The position numbers were made by a program, and so were the translations under genes. The notes beneath the pieces are model-generated. The model was given only the letters and a program-made list of their open reading frames with translations. It had not been told where the DNA came from and searched no databases. A stretch of DNA of 64,000 nucleotides from Fasciolopsis buskii (lineage: Eukaryota; Platyhelminthes; Trematoda; Plagiorchiida; Fasciolidae), in NCBI GenBank assembly GCA_008360955.1, contig LUCM01008745.1, forward strand, positions 371,522 to 435,521, given 5' to 3'. This document shows positions 1 through 11,119 of the stretch, piece after piece (position 1 is the stretch's first letter; each line of letters begins with the position of its first letter).

Positions 1-780
1 AAAAAAAAGAGAGCGCCGTCAAAGGAACTCACGTCAAATCTCACTCAAACTCATCAAGAATGAATAAGGACCAGATACTTAGGAAAGGGCCCAGATGCAG
101 ATGTAAACTGGCAAATGAAGAAGAGTGGGACTTAATCGCAGTGACGACCCGGGGGGCTGGCTCGAACTACGGGACCATTCAGTATGATACCAGACAAACT
201 TTCGGAGGGTCCAGCTCGGGTTGGGGGCACGTATCGCGCCTTCAAAAGTTAAGGTACTGATACTGGGAGGAAGCCACTGCCGACTGAATGAGGAGAAGGA
301 ACTAACACCGTGGACGGGTTAGTACCCGAAACGCGCGGTCGACCGATGCAGTGGGCATACGAGTCAAACATCGTATAAGAGGTCGGCGCACGTAAGACTG
401 CGACGAAAAGACTGGAGGAAACCAAGTCCAGCGAGTTAATACTTCACTGGAAGTGAAAGGCCGGTTAGCTGTGCCGCAGGTAAGGCCAACCAGATAACGG
501 GCCGTAGGATGAAGAACAATGAAGACTAACCGTGTGAAGATCGTAAACGCTCGAAGGATCGGATCATCCGACACGTTACGTAGTAGAGTATGGCAATGGA
601 TGGAATGACGGCGATGATAATGTCCGCATGAAAGAACACAATACCAGCGTCCCCGCCCGCCTCCACGACGAGAACACCCCCCCCCCACCACAACCAGCAC
701 GCATCTGCCACACCACTCATTCATCGGAAAACTTAAGACTACAACTGGTTGTCAATATCGTAGACGAAATTCGCTAACCA
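1..780. other. No recognisable gene
   Basis: I see no coding signal with a recognisable family here. A short frame at 60-260 (+) has no match I know. There is a cytosine run at about 677-686. Because a LINE 3' tail starts just downstream, this stretch may be older LINE or intergenic sequence, possibly still within the TFIP11 transcription unit, which continues leftward. Confidence 0.4.
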
Positions 781-784
781 TAAC

Positions 785-1226
785 CGGGCCCTTATTTACG
801 TACTCCCAAGGAATGGAAGATGCCACGTGGAGGCCAACAGATGACGTGGCAATGTGGAATGAGAAAATGCACAGCAAACTCAGGTAAAGTAGGTGTCTCA
901 AGTCCTCGTGGTTGGATTCGGAGAGATCCGTCATCTATCTGGCTGGAGACAATGAAGGATATGGGAGCGAATTGTGAATAGTGGTGACCGTGTTGTCATT
1001 TTCTATCGAATCCGAATGATTGAGAAAGAGGGTTTGTACAGATAGACTGTATTCAGTGTATTGACTAGTACGACATTCCTTTCTATTCTCAACCTCTGTA
1101 GGCCGACTTCCTGTTCCCCTCGGATATTCACTCTTTACATAGAAACATGTAACTCTGGGAAACAAGGGGCGGCTACTTGAGTTTTGTCAGGTGTTTGAAG
1201 TTCATAGATGATGATGGTGATGATGG
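785..1226 (+). mobile_element. RTE-like LINE, 3' end copy 1 (RT C-terminus plus 3' UTR)
   Basis: The plus frame reads a LINE C-terminus with the block GGQQMTWQCGMRKCTA, then a GW...DPS.IWLET segment and FLSNPND, broken by stop codons. The same block recurs at 8948-9256 (+) and 57835-58126 (-), so this is one repeat family. A 3' UTR of about 150 bp follows and ends near 1206-1226 in a GAT/GGT tandem run; short tandem-repeat tails are typical of RTE-clade elements. The element is 5'-truncated and dead. It may lie in or beyond the TFIP11 transcription unit. Confidence 0.8.
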
Positions 1227-1549
1227 CGGATGAACACGGATATAATCAAGGCTCGAGTGGCATTTACTGGACTTGAAGCACTTTTTGCCAGCCCGATATT
1301 TCGCCAAATTTGAAACTTTCTGAGCACTGTGCAGCAGTGCACTGTTGAGTTGTATGGTTCGAGATGTGAAGTTTGTCCGCCTATGATGTTGTCCACTTAA
1401 AGGCTTCTTATCATCACCACCATTGGATGGAAAAATATGCAGGTTAAGAATCCAGTATTTGGTACCGGATTTCAGAACATTATCACAACGTATTGAGTAC
1501 ACTAGACTTCTTTGGTCGGGTTACGTCTTACGTATGTCGAACGCTAATC

Positions 1550-2076
1550 CACTATAACGTGCTATGCTAATCTTCCTCGTAAAAAGTGGAGAAAGTCACG
1601 TAGATGTAAAAACGGACGATGTGGTGGCGTGGAATCAGAAAGCCACAACAAACTAAGGTAATGCTGGTGTTACATCTCCGTAGTTGGAGACACTAAAGGA
1701 TAGGGCAGCGAGCCGAGAACAGTAGCGATCTTGTTGTCATTTTCCGTCTAACCACAATGATTGACAAAAAAGCATTTTAACAGTTAAATTGTATTCCGCA
1801 TGTTGGCTACTACGGCGTTTTTTCCTATCCTAGCCGTTTATGTCGACTCCCTGTTCATCTTGGGCTTTTGTTTTCCCTGTGACTCCATACCACTCCAATT
1901 TTTAAGGTCATGGTTGCCAGTTCCTCCACCGCCCTCGTGTAATGGACTTAAGTAGTTATGCAGCATGTCCCTTCCACTACACTCACGCATGAAGCATGCC
2001 ATGAAAAAACATAATGCCTCGAAAGAGACAGTGGTTAACGGGGCTCGCTCTGCCGCTTACCGCTGAACGACGACGC
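1550..2076 (+). mobile_element. RTE-like LINE, 3' end copy 2 (highly decayed)
   Basis: Nucleotide words from copy 1 recur in the same order: a GTGG run followed by TGG.AATCAGAAAG.C, the GTTGGAGACACTAAAGGA segment, TTGTTGTCATTTTCCGTC, and AATGATTGACAAA. Little is readable as protein. The 3' UTR equivalent runs to about 2076, where a short GAC repeat lies. This copy is older or more damaged than the one at 785-1226, and the two are in tandem orientation. Confidence 0.6.
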
Positions 2077-2364
2077 CTAGTTTACAGCTAAATCAGAAGA
2101 GGGCATAAAACAAAACAGGCTGAAAATCAAAAAAATAGAGATTATTCCCTAGCCATTTGCTTGTGCCTTTGTTTTAAAAATGTCTAATATTTCTTAACTT
2201 TGTTGGGATTTCAGTGAAGTCACAAGAGAACTACCGACAAAAGTGAAGGCTAATCCAACACCGCCCAAACTCTGCTCTCACTGTCAAAAACTATAAACCA
2301 TGTTTCATGAAAGACCGGCAAGTGATAACCACGGCGTGAAGTTTTTGCTGACCAGCATACTTAC

Positions 2365-2812
2365 CAGTGGTGGCTTCTTGTGGTCTAGGAGTTTCGTTGC
2401 CTCGACATGGAGCGGGGGCAGATTCCGAACCGAAGTAGCCGACTGCTACTTTACCCACCCGTTGTGTGGCTTGCACCGGAGTTGTGATACCCTGGCCTTC
2501 GGAACCCAATCCTTTTCCTGGTTGATAACCCATCTGCTCTAATAATTTCATTCCAATTCCTTTGGTGTGTCGTTCCCATGCACCAAACCCGGTTACGTTG
2601 GACTTCGCTGATGCTGCGGCTACGGCAGCACGTCGCCCAGCTCCAACGGCCATACGTGGTTGTTTTTTGGGTTGATAGGAGTGGTGCTTTGATTCACTAG
2701 CAGAGGAATCAGAATCCGAGCCATGAGCGAACCGCCGATCATCTTCCTCATCGGAAATGGGAACGTCTGGATCAGCGACACTAGCTTTTCGATCAGTATC
2801 TTTCTCTTGAAC
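2365..2812 (-). CDS. TFIP11: Tuftelin-interacting protein 11 (TFIP11/Ntr1), G-patch exon
   Basis: Internal exon of the spliceosome-disassembly factor that recruits and activates the helicase DHX15/Prp43. It has 448 nt and enters in phase 0 after a tract ending TTTAAATCAG. It leaves in phase 1 at ACCACTG followed by GTAAGT. The reading has an acidic, serine-rich linker (about exon residues 20-40), then a basic/alanine stretch. The G-patch begins around exon residue 75 with [12 protein letters not shown] and continues with [14 protein letters not shown], the glycine pattern of the family; the preceding W-E-R-H-T-K-G-I-G is almost the same as in animal TFIP11. The GCFC/TFP11 C-terminal half is not in the window and must lie to the left. 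Identification is by motif recall, without a database search. Confidence 0.93.
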
Positions 2813-3449
2813 CTGATTTAAAAAAAAAACAAAGACATCAGAATCTACAATATTTAGGAAACGCCTTAAAGCACAAGATAAATTCCCGAAAAGCAAATCA
2901 CCAGCGGCGTGAGTAGGGGAATTGGTTATTTCCAATCGATTTGAATGTCTAAACTGTAACAAACTAAATCCTTGGAATAGAAGTTGAGCTTGGCGCGCTA
3001 GGAATGAAAACTGTACCAATTAAGACAGATAACTGCGAACACTGGCACAAGTTCACATCGGTTTTAACACCATCATTCTGCAGTAACGTAATCTGATTTA
3101 GATAGCTGATAAAGTGAAAAATAGTAAGCAAACAAGCTGAGACATCCAACCTGCAATGATGCGTAATCACACCAACCACGCTAAATTAAGTCCCTGCTGC
3201 AAGGATTCATCCCTGGGTTCCCACACTCCATGTTTACTGTGGTATACATCTCTCATGTTCACATCTATAAGACGCATTTTCGGATACCTAAATTTTCTCA
3301 TTTCAGCTTTATGCTCAATCGATTAAACAAATAAAGCCTGTATTCTGGGTCTCCCCATCTTCTTATTTTGGAATGATGAGTGTTTGACTGGAAAACAATA
3401 AGCCACCGCTAACCGCAGTATAGAACATTTATCAAAGGTCAACCATGGT

Positions 3450-4290
3450 CGGACTCTTTGATATCATGGCCACCTTTGATTCTGTCGACAGGTCAGCCCT
3501 GTGAACCTGCATGCTGAAGAAACGGAATGTCTGAGAAGTGTTTCCATTTTGAAAGCTCTACTGGCAGACCTTGAGCAGGGTAAGGGTGTACGGAGAATTT
3601 CCTCTGTTCATTGCTGTCTCCAGTGATGTTCGGCAAGGATACCCTATCTTCCCGTACCTCTCTCTACTTTTCGACTGTGTTGCAAACACTGTCGTGGAAC
3701 TTTTAACGGGTCCGAGAACTGCTGACTTAGATTATGCTGAGACGTCGCCCTTTTGAGAGACGATCGTTAAGTGTTCTAGGCTGCTTTAAACCCCTTGGCT
3801 GTCGAAGTCACCAAGTGTGACTTGCACTTCGCTCCCCCAAGTGCAATGATTTTCCATGACTGGCAGGGAAACCCTTCATTCTTTGTGGGCAACATCTGGA
3901 CATAGTCAACTGCCTTGCATACCTGAGAAGCTGTATTTCCTCCGGCGGGAATGTTGGCGACGAGGCATTTGCGAGTCTCAGACAATTATAGCGTCATTGC
4001 GATACCAAGCTTTCTTGGGAAGGTAGTCTCCAACGCTGCAGTTCGTTCAGTGCTACTTTACCTATGTGAAATCTGGCCAGTTTGAAAATGCCTGAGTCGA
4101 CTGACCGTGTTCGATCACCGGTATCTAAGATCACTCGGAGTATGGCGGCGACAACAGGTCATTAACGGAGAAATGCGAAGAAAAGTGTTTGGGACCGACT
4201 GTACATTAATCAGAGGAACTGTTTCTCAGCGTCACGTCTAAAGAATATCCACCCAGCGTCTGCCTCGCAGCGCTTTACTTGTACTCGCTG
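3450..4290 (+). pseudogene. RTE-like LINE reverse transcriptase fragment
   Basis: Reverse-transcriptase motifs appear in order across shifted frames. Motif A is ATFDSVDRS near 3470. Motif B reads SSDVRQGYPIFPYL near 3625 (family form SGVRQGCPISPFL). Motif C reads LDYAET near 3727, where YADD would be expected, so the catalytic pair is lost. A later block RLTVFDHRYLRSLG near 4100 matches the conserved region before the C-terminal tail. Several stops and frameshifts make it nonfunctional. It is probably the same family as the tails at 785 and 8948. Confidence 0.82.
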
Positions 4291-5289
4291 GACTGGAAAC
4301 GGTGATGTGGTGGACAAGCGAGGAATTGAAGAGTTTAAGGGAGTCTACCTCCAGATTAGAATCAGCGTGGCCTTATTTCTTTCACGTCTGAACACAAACG
4401 ACACCAAAAACCGCTGGTCAGAGATCCTGACGAATATGGTTCGAAACTAGAATTGAGGGCCTCAATGCTGTCTGGAATACTGTGGCAGCAGTCACTTTCC
4501 TCTCACATGTAGAACAAATACAAGGGGCAAACAAACAAAAAGACCGTATGCAGTAAAAATTCCGGAAACAACATTTCTGACTTTCTACTTCTAGCCTTAT
4601 CCATTTTTTGGCATTATTACTATTAATATCACCATTTACATTACTATCCAGCACAGCAGGGATGCATGCTACTGAGCACGTCTCTGGACTGCGGATAAGG
4701 GAACCGACACTAACCAAGTGGTTAGCAGTGAATAAGGTAAATACAACTTTACTGAATTAGCGGACAGATAAGTAGCGGCGGTGGTTAGGGCGCTGCAGGT
4801 TTTCGCCTCCCAAGCGACCTTCCCCAAAAATACAACAATAGCCCGTCGGTGGCATTGTGACGTGATGAGTGGAGCCCACCAACCAAATAAGGCCATTACC
4901 CCTTGTCGTATTCTGCTAACTCGGCAAGGTTTCTAGAAGAAGAACATGACCCGACTATTCGGCCACCAGCTCACCTGGAATGATTTTGCAGAAAGCGCGG
5001 GACTGCGCAAAGGCTACAGTTGTGTCCTCGAATAAAAAGGTTGACCGAGTAGTACAACAGCCTACAATACATTTAACCATGGCTATGACTGTCCTTTGCA
5101 CGAATGTTTCTCATTTTGCACATGTTGAAAAAGCCACATTCCGCCGTATACACCCGTTTGTTCCTCCCACCCGATTCTCGGAGATTATTCAAGATCCGTA
5201 GTCGGTCATGCTAGCGGTGGTGTCACTGAAATAAATACTGTCCATAAGAACACTGCTGCGTTTAGGTAACGGGAGCGTTTAATCCGTGC

Positions 5290-5640
5290 ACCGGAGACCC
5301 TAGCCTGCGACGTGTGCTGTGTCCAAGAAACTCGCATTCAACACTCCAGCCCTGGTATCCGACAGACATCTCCAACTAGTTCTTTCGTAAAGTTTCATCT
5401 AGTTTTGCTGGTGTTGGTGTGGCTCTCAGTGAGAGGGCTGAGGATGCACTGTTTGACTGGATTCCAGTCGACAGCCGGCCATGCGTAATGAGACATTGAG
5501 GTTTGTGTAAAGTAAACAGTCTTCGATCTGACAGACGCAACTTGTTCGTCGTGCCGGAGTACGTGCCAACAGACTGCATCTCAGATGCAGTCAAGGACAC
5601 TTTCCGCCAAACTGTCGTATTATTTACCTACCATTCTTGT
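5290..5640 (+). pseudogene. RTE-like LINE AP-endonuclease fragment
   Basis: The plus frame begins CDVCCVQETRIQHSS, which carries the catalytic E of the apurinic/apyrimidinic endonuclease N-terminus. After a frameshift it continues with AGVGVALSERAEDALFDWIP, the usual second block of this endonuclease, and a short TDCISDAVKDTF block. The minus-strand copy at 8026-8190 has the equivalent CCVSETRIQDSS, so the two belong to one family. The fragment stops where the gypsy remnant begins. Confidence 0.8.
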
Positions 5641-5720
5641 TTTTATATTCCAGACTGCATACCTTAGCTGTGCGCTGAATAAAGTCCTCATTCAAAGCTG
5701 ACAACCTCTGAGGTCGAACG

Positions 5721-6262
5721 TTGCGAAATCATCCTAAATCATTACAATTTGCACAACAACCAATGGATCGCGTTCTTCATCGCGTACGTTTCGATGGCCA
5801 TCCGGATTCTCCATCGGCAGCAAAACAGTGGGTTCATTGGTTGGACACGTTTGCTTACTTCTTGGATAACGTTTATGATTATATCCTGGGTTGCGCAACT
5901 TACCAATCTGCTATAGATATCCTCACGAAGCTGTATATAAAATCTAAAAACTACACATCAGCTACGTCCAGATAACAGGGCAATGAGACTCTGGAACAAT
6001 TCATCCAGAAGCTTTAATCGCTAACTAAAGGCTGTAATTTCAGCAACTCAGTTCAAATTCTGCAATGCAGAACACCGGCACTTCCGCAGTTGGTAATTCA
6101 GGGTTGGGCAGATACATAAGATCACTGCGTTCTGCACGCGACTCTGTCTGCAAAGGATGCAGCAAGAAGGGTCATTACCTAAAGGTTTGTCGGTCCTCTC
6201 GAAACACCGCACCGTCAGTATGGAACTGCTTATCATCAATAAGTCTCCCAAGCTATAGCTAA
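5721..6262 (+). pseudogene. Gypsy gag remnant with zinc knuckle
   Basis: The first frame (5721-5975) starts with a short leader and has the capsid-type sequence VRFDGHPDSPSAAKQWVHW. After a stop the frame continues with ETLEQFIQKL, the end of a flatworm gag capsid. A second frame (6065-6262) contains VCKGCSKKGHYLKVC, a C-x2-C-x4-H-x4-C zinc knuckle that would bind RNA in nucleocapsid. At least two frame breaks separate these parts, so no intact Gag could be made. Confidence 0.78.
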
Positions 6263-6654
6263 TGTTCTTATCCACAACGTTTCACTGAAGGCCCTGATCG
6301 ACACCGGGAATTTGGAAAGCTACATCACAATGTCTATTGTTAAACGATTTAACTGACAGGTTATAAAGTCCCGTGATAAAATCTCAATGACAAGCAAGCA
6401 TTTGACGAATTTTACTCATGGTCATTGTATAGTTACATTTGAATGTAAAAACTATCAATACACAAACGTCAAACTGTCCATACTCACAAAGCTTTGTTCC
6501 GATGTGCTTCTAGATCATAATTTTCTCGGAATGCATCAATCAGTCGAAATTCCACTCCCGGAACTAAACCCCCATTCTCCCTGTGGTTTATTAGCCGCTG
6601 ATATGTGCTCTCATCTTTGTTCAACGAAGATGCTCACAAATTTAGACCCATTAT
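6243..6654 (+). pseudogene. Gypsy aspartic protease remnant
   Basis: The frame reads ANVLIHNVSLKALIDTGNLE, with the catalytic D-T-G at 6300-6308. In a shifted frame (6387 on), LCSDVLLDHNFLGMHQSVE corresponds to the flap-to-C-terminal part, where family members have an ILG.DFL motif. This is the retroviral-type protease that would process the polyprotein. The order gag, protease, RT matches Ty3/gypsy. Stops between the pieces show it is inactive. Confidence 0.75.
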
Positions 6655-6725
6655 AATCAAGTCACGCCGCCACTCAACTGCCGACAAAAAACTCATTTAA
6701 CTGAAGATATGGAAACTGATGGAAG

Positions 6726-7127
6726 ATGATACCATATCCCCTTGGAGAACAGATTCTGGTAATCACAAACAAACATCAGAAACAACGACCGGTGACCGAC
6801 TACAGTCAAACTATCAATCGGTACATTCACCTGCATGCTTATCCTCTATCAAGAATAGATGACATTATCGATAAGATCTCCCGTTACTCGGTATATAGCA
6901 TATTAGATCTACGGTGTGTATATCAGATGCCAGTAAAAGAAAGAGAGAATACATTCACCGCCTTTGAAGCTTGCGGTAATCTCTATCAGTTTTGCCGCAC
7001 ACCCTTTGACGTTACGAACGGCGTTGCCTGTTTCCAGTGGACAATTGACAAAACAAGAGAATTTGGAAGGAATCTTTGCATAACTGGACAGCATAACGGT
7101 ATGCGAAGCTACGGAAGAAAAGCATGA
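6726..7127 (+). pseudogene. Gypsy reverse transcriptase remnant
   Basis: An open frame of 133 codons contains VTDYSQTINRYIHLHAYPL and SRIDDIIDK (fingers/palm entry), SILDLRCVYQMPV (motif A, catalytic D in LDL), and TAFEACGNLYQF followed by TPFDVTNGVACFQ (motif B). The YLDD motif C expected right after about 7095 is destroyed by a frameshift. Continuing sequence to 7430 reads a thumb/connection region (IVGLFA.YSS.ISHFADKI). The missing active-site motif means no activity. Confidence 0.88.
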
Positions 7128-7437
7128 CTAACTTAAAAATGCTTTAGAAAGCTACTCGGACTTATAGTCTAACGTCTAACTACAGCAAGAGCGCGAAGCG
7201 ATCCCAAATAATAAAGTTTCGAAATTTCAGACAAAACTACACGACCGGATACTGACCAACTTCAACTTCTGCGTAATCTACTCGTGCCTACCGCCTTGAC
7301 GTCTTCACAGCGTATTGTGGGACTGTTTGCCTAATACTCATCGTAGATCTCACATTTCGCAGATAAAATCTGCCCAATTGTTGAGAATTATTGTCTCCCT
7401 TTCCCTCCAGTCAACTGTGAATCGTTAGAGGCAAACA

Positions 7438-7845
7438 AGAAAGAAATCGTAAGATCTGTCGTTGCATATGTTGAAGAATCTGTAACTCTCGCCGCGGAGA
7501 CCGATGCTTCCGACACTGTTATCGCTGCTACCCCGACAAAGAATGCACGACCTGTTGCGTTCTTTTCTCAGAATTTAACATCTAGTTAGTGAAATCACTC
7601 AGCGAGCGAGAAAACGCTCATGCCATTGCCGAACCAATCAGGAAGTAGCGTCGTTAGCATATCGGTTTTAGATTTACCACAACCACCAATTGGTTTACTT
7701 TATTTTAGGTCATAAAAGTACAAAGACGGTATGACAAACTTTCTTGCTACGCTTTCGACGTCATCTAGAGAGAAACGAACGATACTATTGCGGCCGACGC
7801 TTTCTCACGTGTTTGTTGCCCATCAACTCAAAATTCGCCTAATCT
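7438..7845 (+). pseudogene. Gypsy RNase H remnant
   Basis: The frame reads ESVTLAAETDASDTVIAA and then ARPVAFFSQNLTSS: the TDASD motif with the first catalytic aspartate, and the [R]PVAFFS[R]L block of Ty3/gypsy RNase H. Further on, in other frames, are SEREKTHAIAEPIRK and, near 7780, AADAFSRVCC, the usual end of the domain (family form ADALSR). Stops and frameshifts interrupt it. Confidence 0.82.
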
Positions 7846-7854
7846 AGAAGATAT

Positions 7855-8000
7855 ACAGTTCTTTGTGCCATCACGATGTAACCCGAGTGTTATAATTTAT
7901 TCGTTCGAATAATCCACCGTTCTCCGTGGAGGAAGCAACACCCGTTACATCTCGCGGCCTGCGTGCCTTGAATTAGAACCTGAAGTGCGAAGAAAATATC
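7855..8000 (+). pseudogene. Gypsy integrase N-terminal fragment, truncated
   Basis: The frame reads DVTRVL.FIRSNNPPFSVEEATPVTSR, the histidine-cysteine zinc-binding head of a Ty3/gypsy integrase (family form HPGVTR...FVR..NLPFS...V). The catalytic core with its D-D-E residues is missing, because the sequence changes to an inverted LINE 5' region near 8010. The truncation fixes the relative order of events: the gypsy remnant was present before, or was cut by, that LINE. Confidence 0.65.
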
Positions 8001-8025
8001 TTGACGAGACAATAGGCGTAGTTAG

Positions 8026-8900
8026 CTAAATTACTCTACTCGAATCCTGAATTCGTGTTTCACTCACACAGCAGACATCAATCGAAAGTGAGTCCACTGT
8101 CAGAGCCAAACACGCCTGTCGGCCAGCCTGCATTAAAGTGCGCACATTGAAGGAACCCAGATTCAGAGGCTGACGAGGCTTGAGAAAATGTGAGCTAATA
8201 GACTGAAAACCACCTACGACACTACTTGACAATAAACCGTTGCGAGTACCGGGTGTGTTATCAATGGAGATACTATGAGTAGGCAGAAGGGGCAAACAGA
8301 TTGGGTTGGAGACAGAAGAGACAGGTTGAATAAAAGACAGGGAACTCTGAGCAGTAGCATACTTATCACCACCCAGCCCGCTCGATGCAATGGGCAGAGC
8401 GGTCCTGATTATCCTGCGCGACGACCGATGCAGTATGGAATTATTTGTAGGCGTGTAACTCATGGAGAATAATGGACGGGTACTGCTAGGGTTCTCAACC
8501 AAAGCCCTTGGTTCTAACAAGAACCTGATCGCAAGGCAGCAGGGTATACCTGAGTGGAAGCCCATCTACTTGAATCAATTATTCTTCCACTCGTTTTTCC
8601 GATTGAGCTGCTAACTCAGATCAACCCCCAACTTGGAGGACCAGGAGGCTACTTCGTCAGGCCTCTACCCATTGACCTTCCAGGCATGATTGGATCTTCG
8701 GCTTGAGATAAGCCATCCTGTATGGCTCGTTGGATCAGGGAGGCACGCAAGCCGTCGCACCACATCAAGGTGTAGTCTCGTTGCGCCCCTCTCCCCGCAG
8801 CTATCTCGACAAGCGTCTGGTGACCTGTTACAACAAATCCATTAGCTGAGGCGGAGGGTCTCAGGGAAATGTGAGCCTTAGGATATCGTAAGGCGCAGGG
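8026..8900 (-). mobile_element. RTE-like LINE, 5' region and start of endonuclease
   Basis: On the minus strand a frame (8565 to 8026) ends with LNLGSFNVRTLMQAGRQACL then SLSIDVCCVSETRIQDSS, the beginning of an AP-endonuclease domain: the N of FNVRT and the E of SETR are catalytic positions. Upstream (8200-8900) is a 5' part that recurs at 48250-48900, including GACGAAG.AG.CTCCTGGTCCTCC. The copy is truncated after about 50 endonuclease residues. It abuts the gypsy integrase fragment in opposite orientation. Confidence 0.8.
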
Positions 8901-8947
8901 CTTCGATGGGTTTTCCTCAGCTCCATTTAGAGATGGAAGAATGAAAC

Positions 8948-9452
8948 TTGTCAGAGAACTTCACGTTTTGTTTTCGAAGATACAATATCCCGAGAAGGTC
9001 CCCTCGTCCACCACGTCGTGCCCTATTTCGGGTTTCTCCCACGGAGTTGAAGAGGCCTCATGGAGGTACACAGATGACGTGGCAACGTGGGATGAGAAAA
9101 TGTAAGGCGAAATTAGGTAAAGTGGGTGTCTCACACCCTCGTGGTTGGGGTCCGAAAGACTCGTCAACTTGCTGGCTGGAGACACTTGGGGATATGGCAG
9201 TGAACGATGAACAGTGGCGATCGTGTTGTCGTTTTTTATCGAATCCGAATGATTGACAAATTGCGTTTATTCAGTTAACCTGTGTTCCGTGCATTGATTA
9301 TTGCAGGATTCTTATCTTTTCCCGCCTGTATAGGTCCACTCCCTCTTCCCCTTGGATATTCACTCTTGTTATAGACATGTGACCGTGGAGAAAAGGCAGC
9401 TTGCCCTGCTATTTAACGCTGATCGACGACGACGATGATGACGATGATGAGA
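8948..9452 (+). mobile_element. RTE-like LINE, 3' end copy 3 (best-preserved tail)
   Basis: An uninterrupted 102-codon frame (8948-9256) encodes the LINE C-terminus: LFRVSPTELKRPHGG, TQMTWQRGMRKCKAKLGKVG, VSHPRGWGPKDSSTCWLETL, and WRSCCRFLSNPND before the stop. The 3' UTR runs to a (GAC)n(GAT)n tract at 9424-9450, which I take as the element tail. This is the best reference copy for the fragments at 785, 1550 and 57690. It is head-to-head with the 5' fragment at 8026-8900, so the two are separate insertions or an inversion. Confidence 0.85.
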
Positions 9453-11119
9453 GGTATGGCTCAAACCCGAAGTCAGTGGTGCGAATCATGTCTGGTGTGT
9501 CTTTAGAACTCATCCCTCTTAAAAAGGTTAGCAGATACAACAAAAAAACAAATAGCGTGTGAAGACAGAAAAACGATTAGTATGTCGTTTATTGTCATCC
9601 TCGCTCTTCCATCCCGTTATATATATATTACAAAATCCTGGTCACTTTCGTACGAAGTCTGTCTGTATATATGAACGCACTTTTAAAATGGCAGACCTTC
9701 AAGTCCCTATGGGACATTCTCCTGCTTCCTCCGTCATTACCAGTGACGCTCACTTGTGGCCATTGAGAACTACAGCAGTTATCCAGGACCACATGGGAAA
9801 ATGGTTCGATAAGCAGGCTACACCTGCCTGAGAGTAACTGGATTTTCGAAGAACAGCAATGCGTTCTATCAGGAATAGCAACGACAAGCGTTAGTCCCAG
9901 GTAGGGGAAAACATGAGCTGCATCGAGTTACCAATGTCACACCGCCTCACCCGTGCAACATACGGAAACCCACTGATAACAGAATTCTCATTTCCATTTG
10001 TGAGGCTGCAGAGACATTTATTCCCGAAAACGGGAAGGTGCATTGACTAGTTCGATCTGTGTACGTAATCTGCTATTTGAGTAAAGAATCTGACGTCGAG
10101 CGGGTGAATTGTAACATAAATACTTGTTCACCTAATCCTTTTCACTACCAGCTTATAGTTCCGATCGTTCATTTGAGTGCTGAATTGGTCTCTAAGTCAA
10201 ACGACTCGTCTCTTTTTGACCAAACGAGGACCTATGGTTGCATGCACGTTAGTTTAATCAAAACGCGGCTTATCCCAAGACAGGTCAACGTTTCCGGTTA
10301 CCAAACTTCGATGCGGGCGCAAACTCCACAAGATATTTACGTGATTTCTCGGCAAACTGGACTTTCCGTGACCTTAAAATTAGGTGACTGCACATTGCAC
10401 AACATTTTTCAAACAGCAAATAAATATTAATAAATAGCCAAATGAGATTTCCATTCACCAAGTGCTCGTCACAAATGAGTAGGAAATGGGACAAAATTAC
10501 CAATTTTCTAAAGGCTTAAATGTTTAGCTGAAGGCTATAATTTCCAAAATTTTATAGTTAAGTAGAACTAATGCAACGCGGTATGAGACTATTTTCTAAG
10601 TGTGATGAGGTATGACGAAGTGTGACGGCATCTTTTTGAAATCAGAGTCAGTGAATGGGCAACTCAATTTACGCTTATGCTAGAATGTGATGAATCCTGA
10701 TGAATTAAGAGGATACACTCCGCAAAACAATCCCATCAACGAATGCATTTTATAAGAACGACTGCAGGGCGGAAACCCACTGTCCTCGACACTGCTACTG
10801 CCTGTCCGTGGCTACTCACATGGTGAGGTGCATCTAATTTACTCATGGATGGTGGCCGTTCCCCTTATCCTAAACTTAGGGACCCGATGGGTATCATGAA
10901 ACAATACGAACAGTAGCGTAAAGGTAAACAGATGTTTCGGTTGAGATTCGCATATTTAAAGTGTAAAACGCTGTTACACGACTGGACTGGTCCTAAGCCA
11001 AGCTTTATTGATGAAAGGGGCGATGTAGAAAAATTTTATTATTTAAACATTCACCTCACCAGGCGGTCGTCTATCAAATGAAGTGTCTCGGTGTATATAG
11101 AAGGCTCGATAGACGTTCA

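Larger units (their letters stand above)
5641..8000 (+). mobile_element. CsRn1-type Ty3/gypsy LTR retrotransposon, decayed internal region
   Basis: A collinear gag-protease-RT-RNase H-integrase order can be followed over 2.3 kb despite many stops and frameshifts. The segment before gag (5641-5720), with AATAAA at 5680, may be the end of a 5' LTR, but no second LTR was found to pair with it. The RT wording DYSQTINRY...AYPLSRIDD and TAFEACGNLYQF is characteristic of the CsRn1 clade known from flatworms and other animals. The 3' end is cut off in the integrase, where a minus-strand LINE begins. It lies antisense inside TFIP11 intron 1. Confidence 0.88.

Noticed and set aside
302..724. 140-codon minus frame near the left edge
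   Set aside because: Cysteine/arginine-rich low-complexity reading created partly by the cytosine run; no domain and no splice sites.
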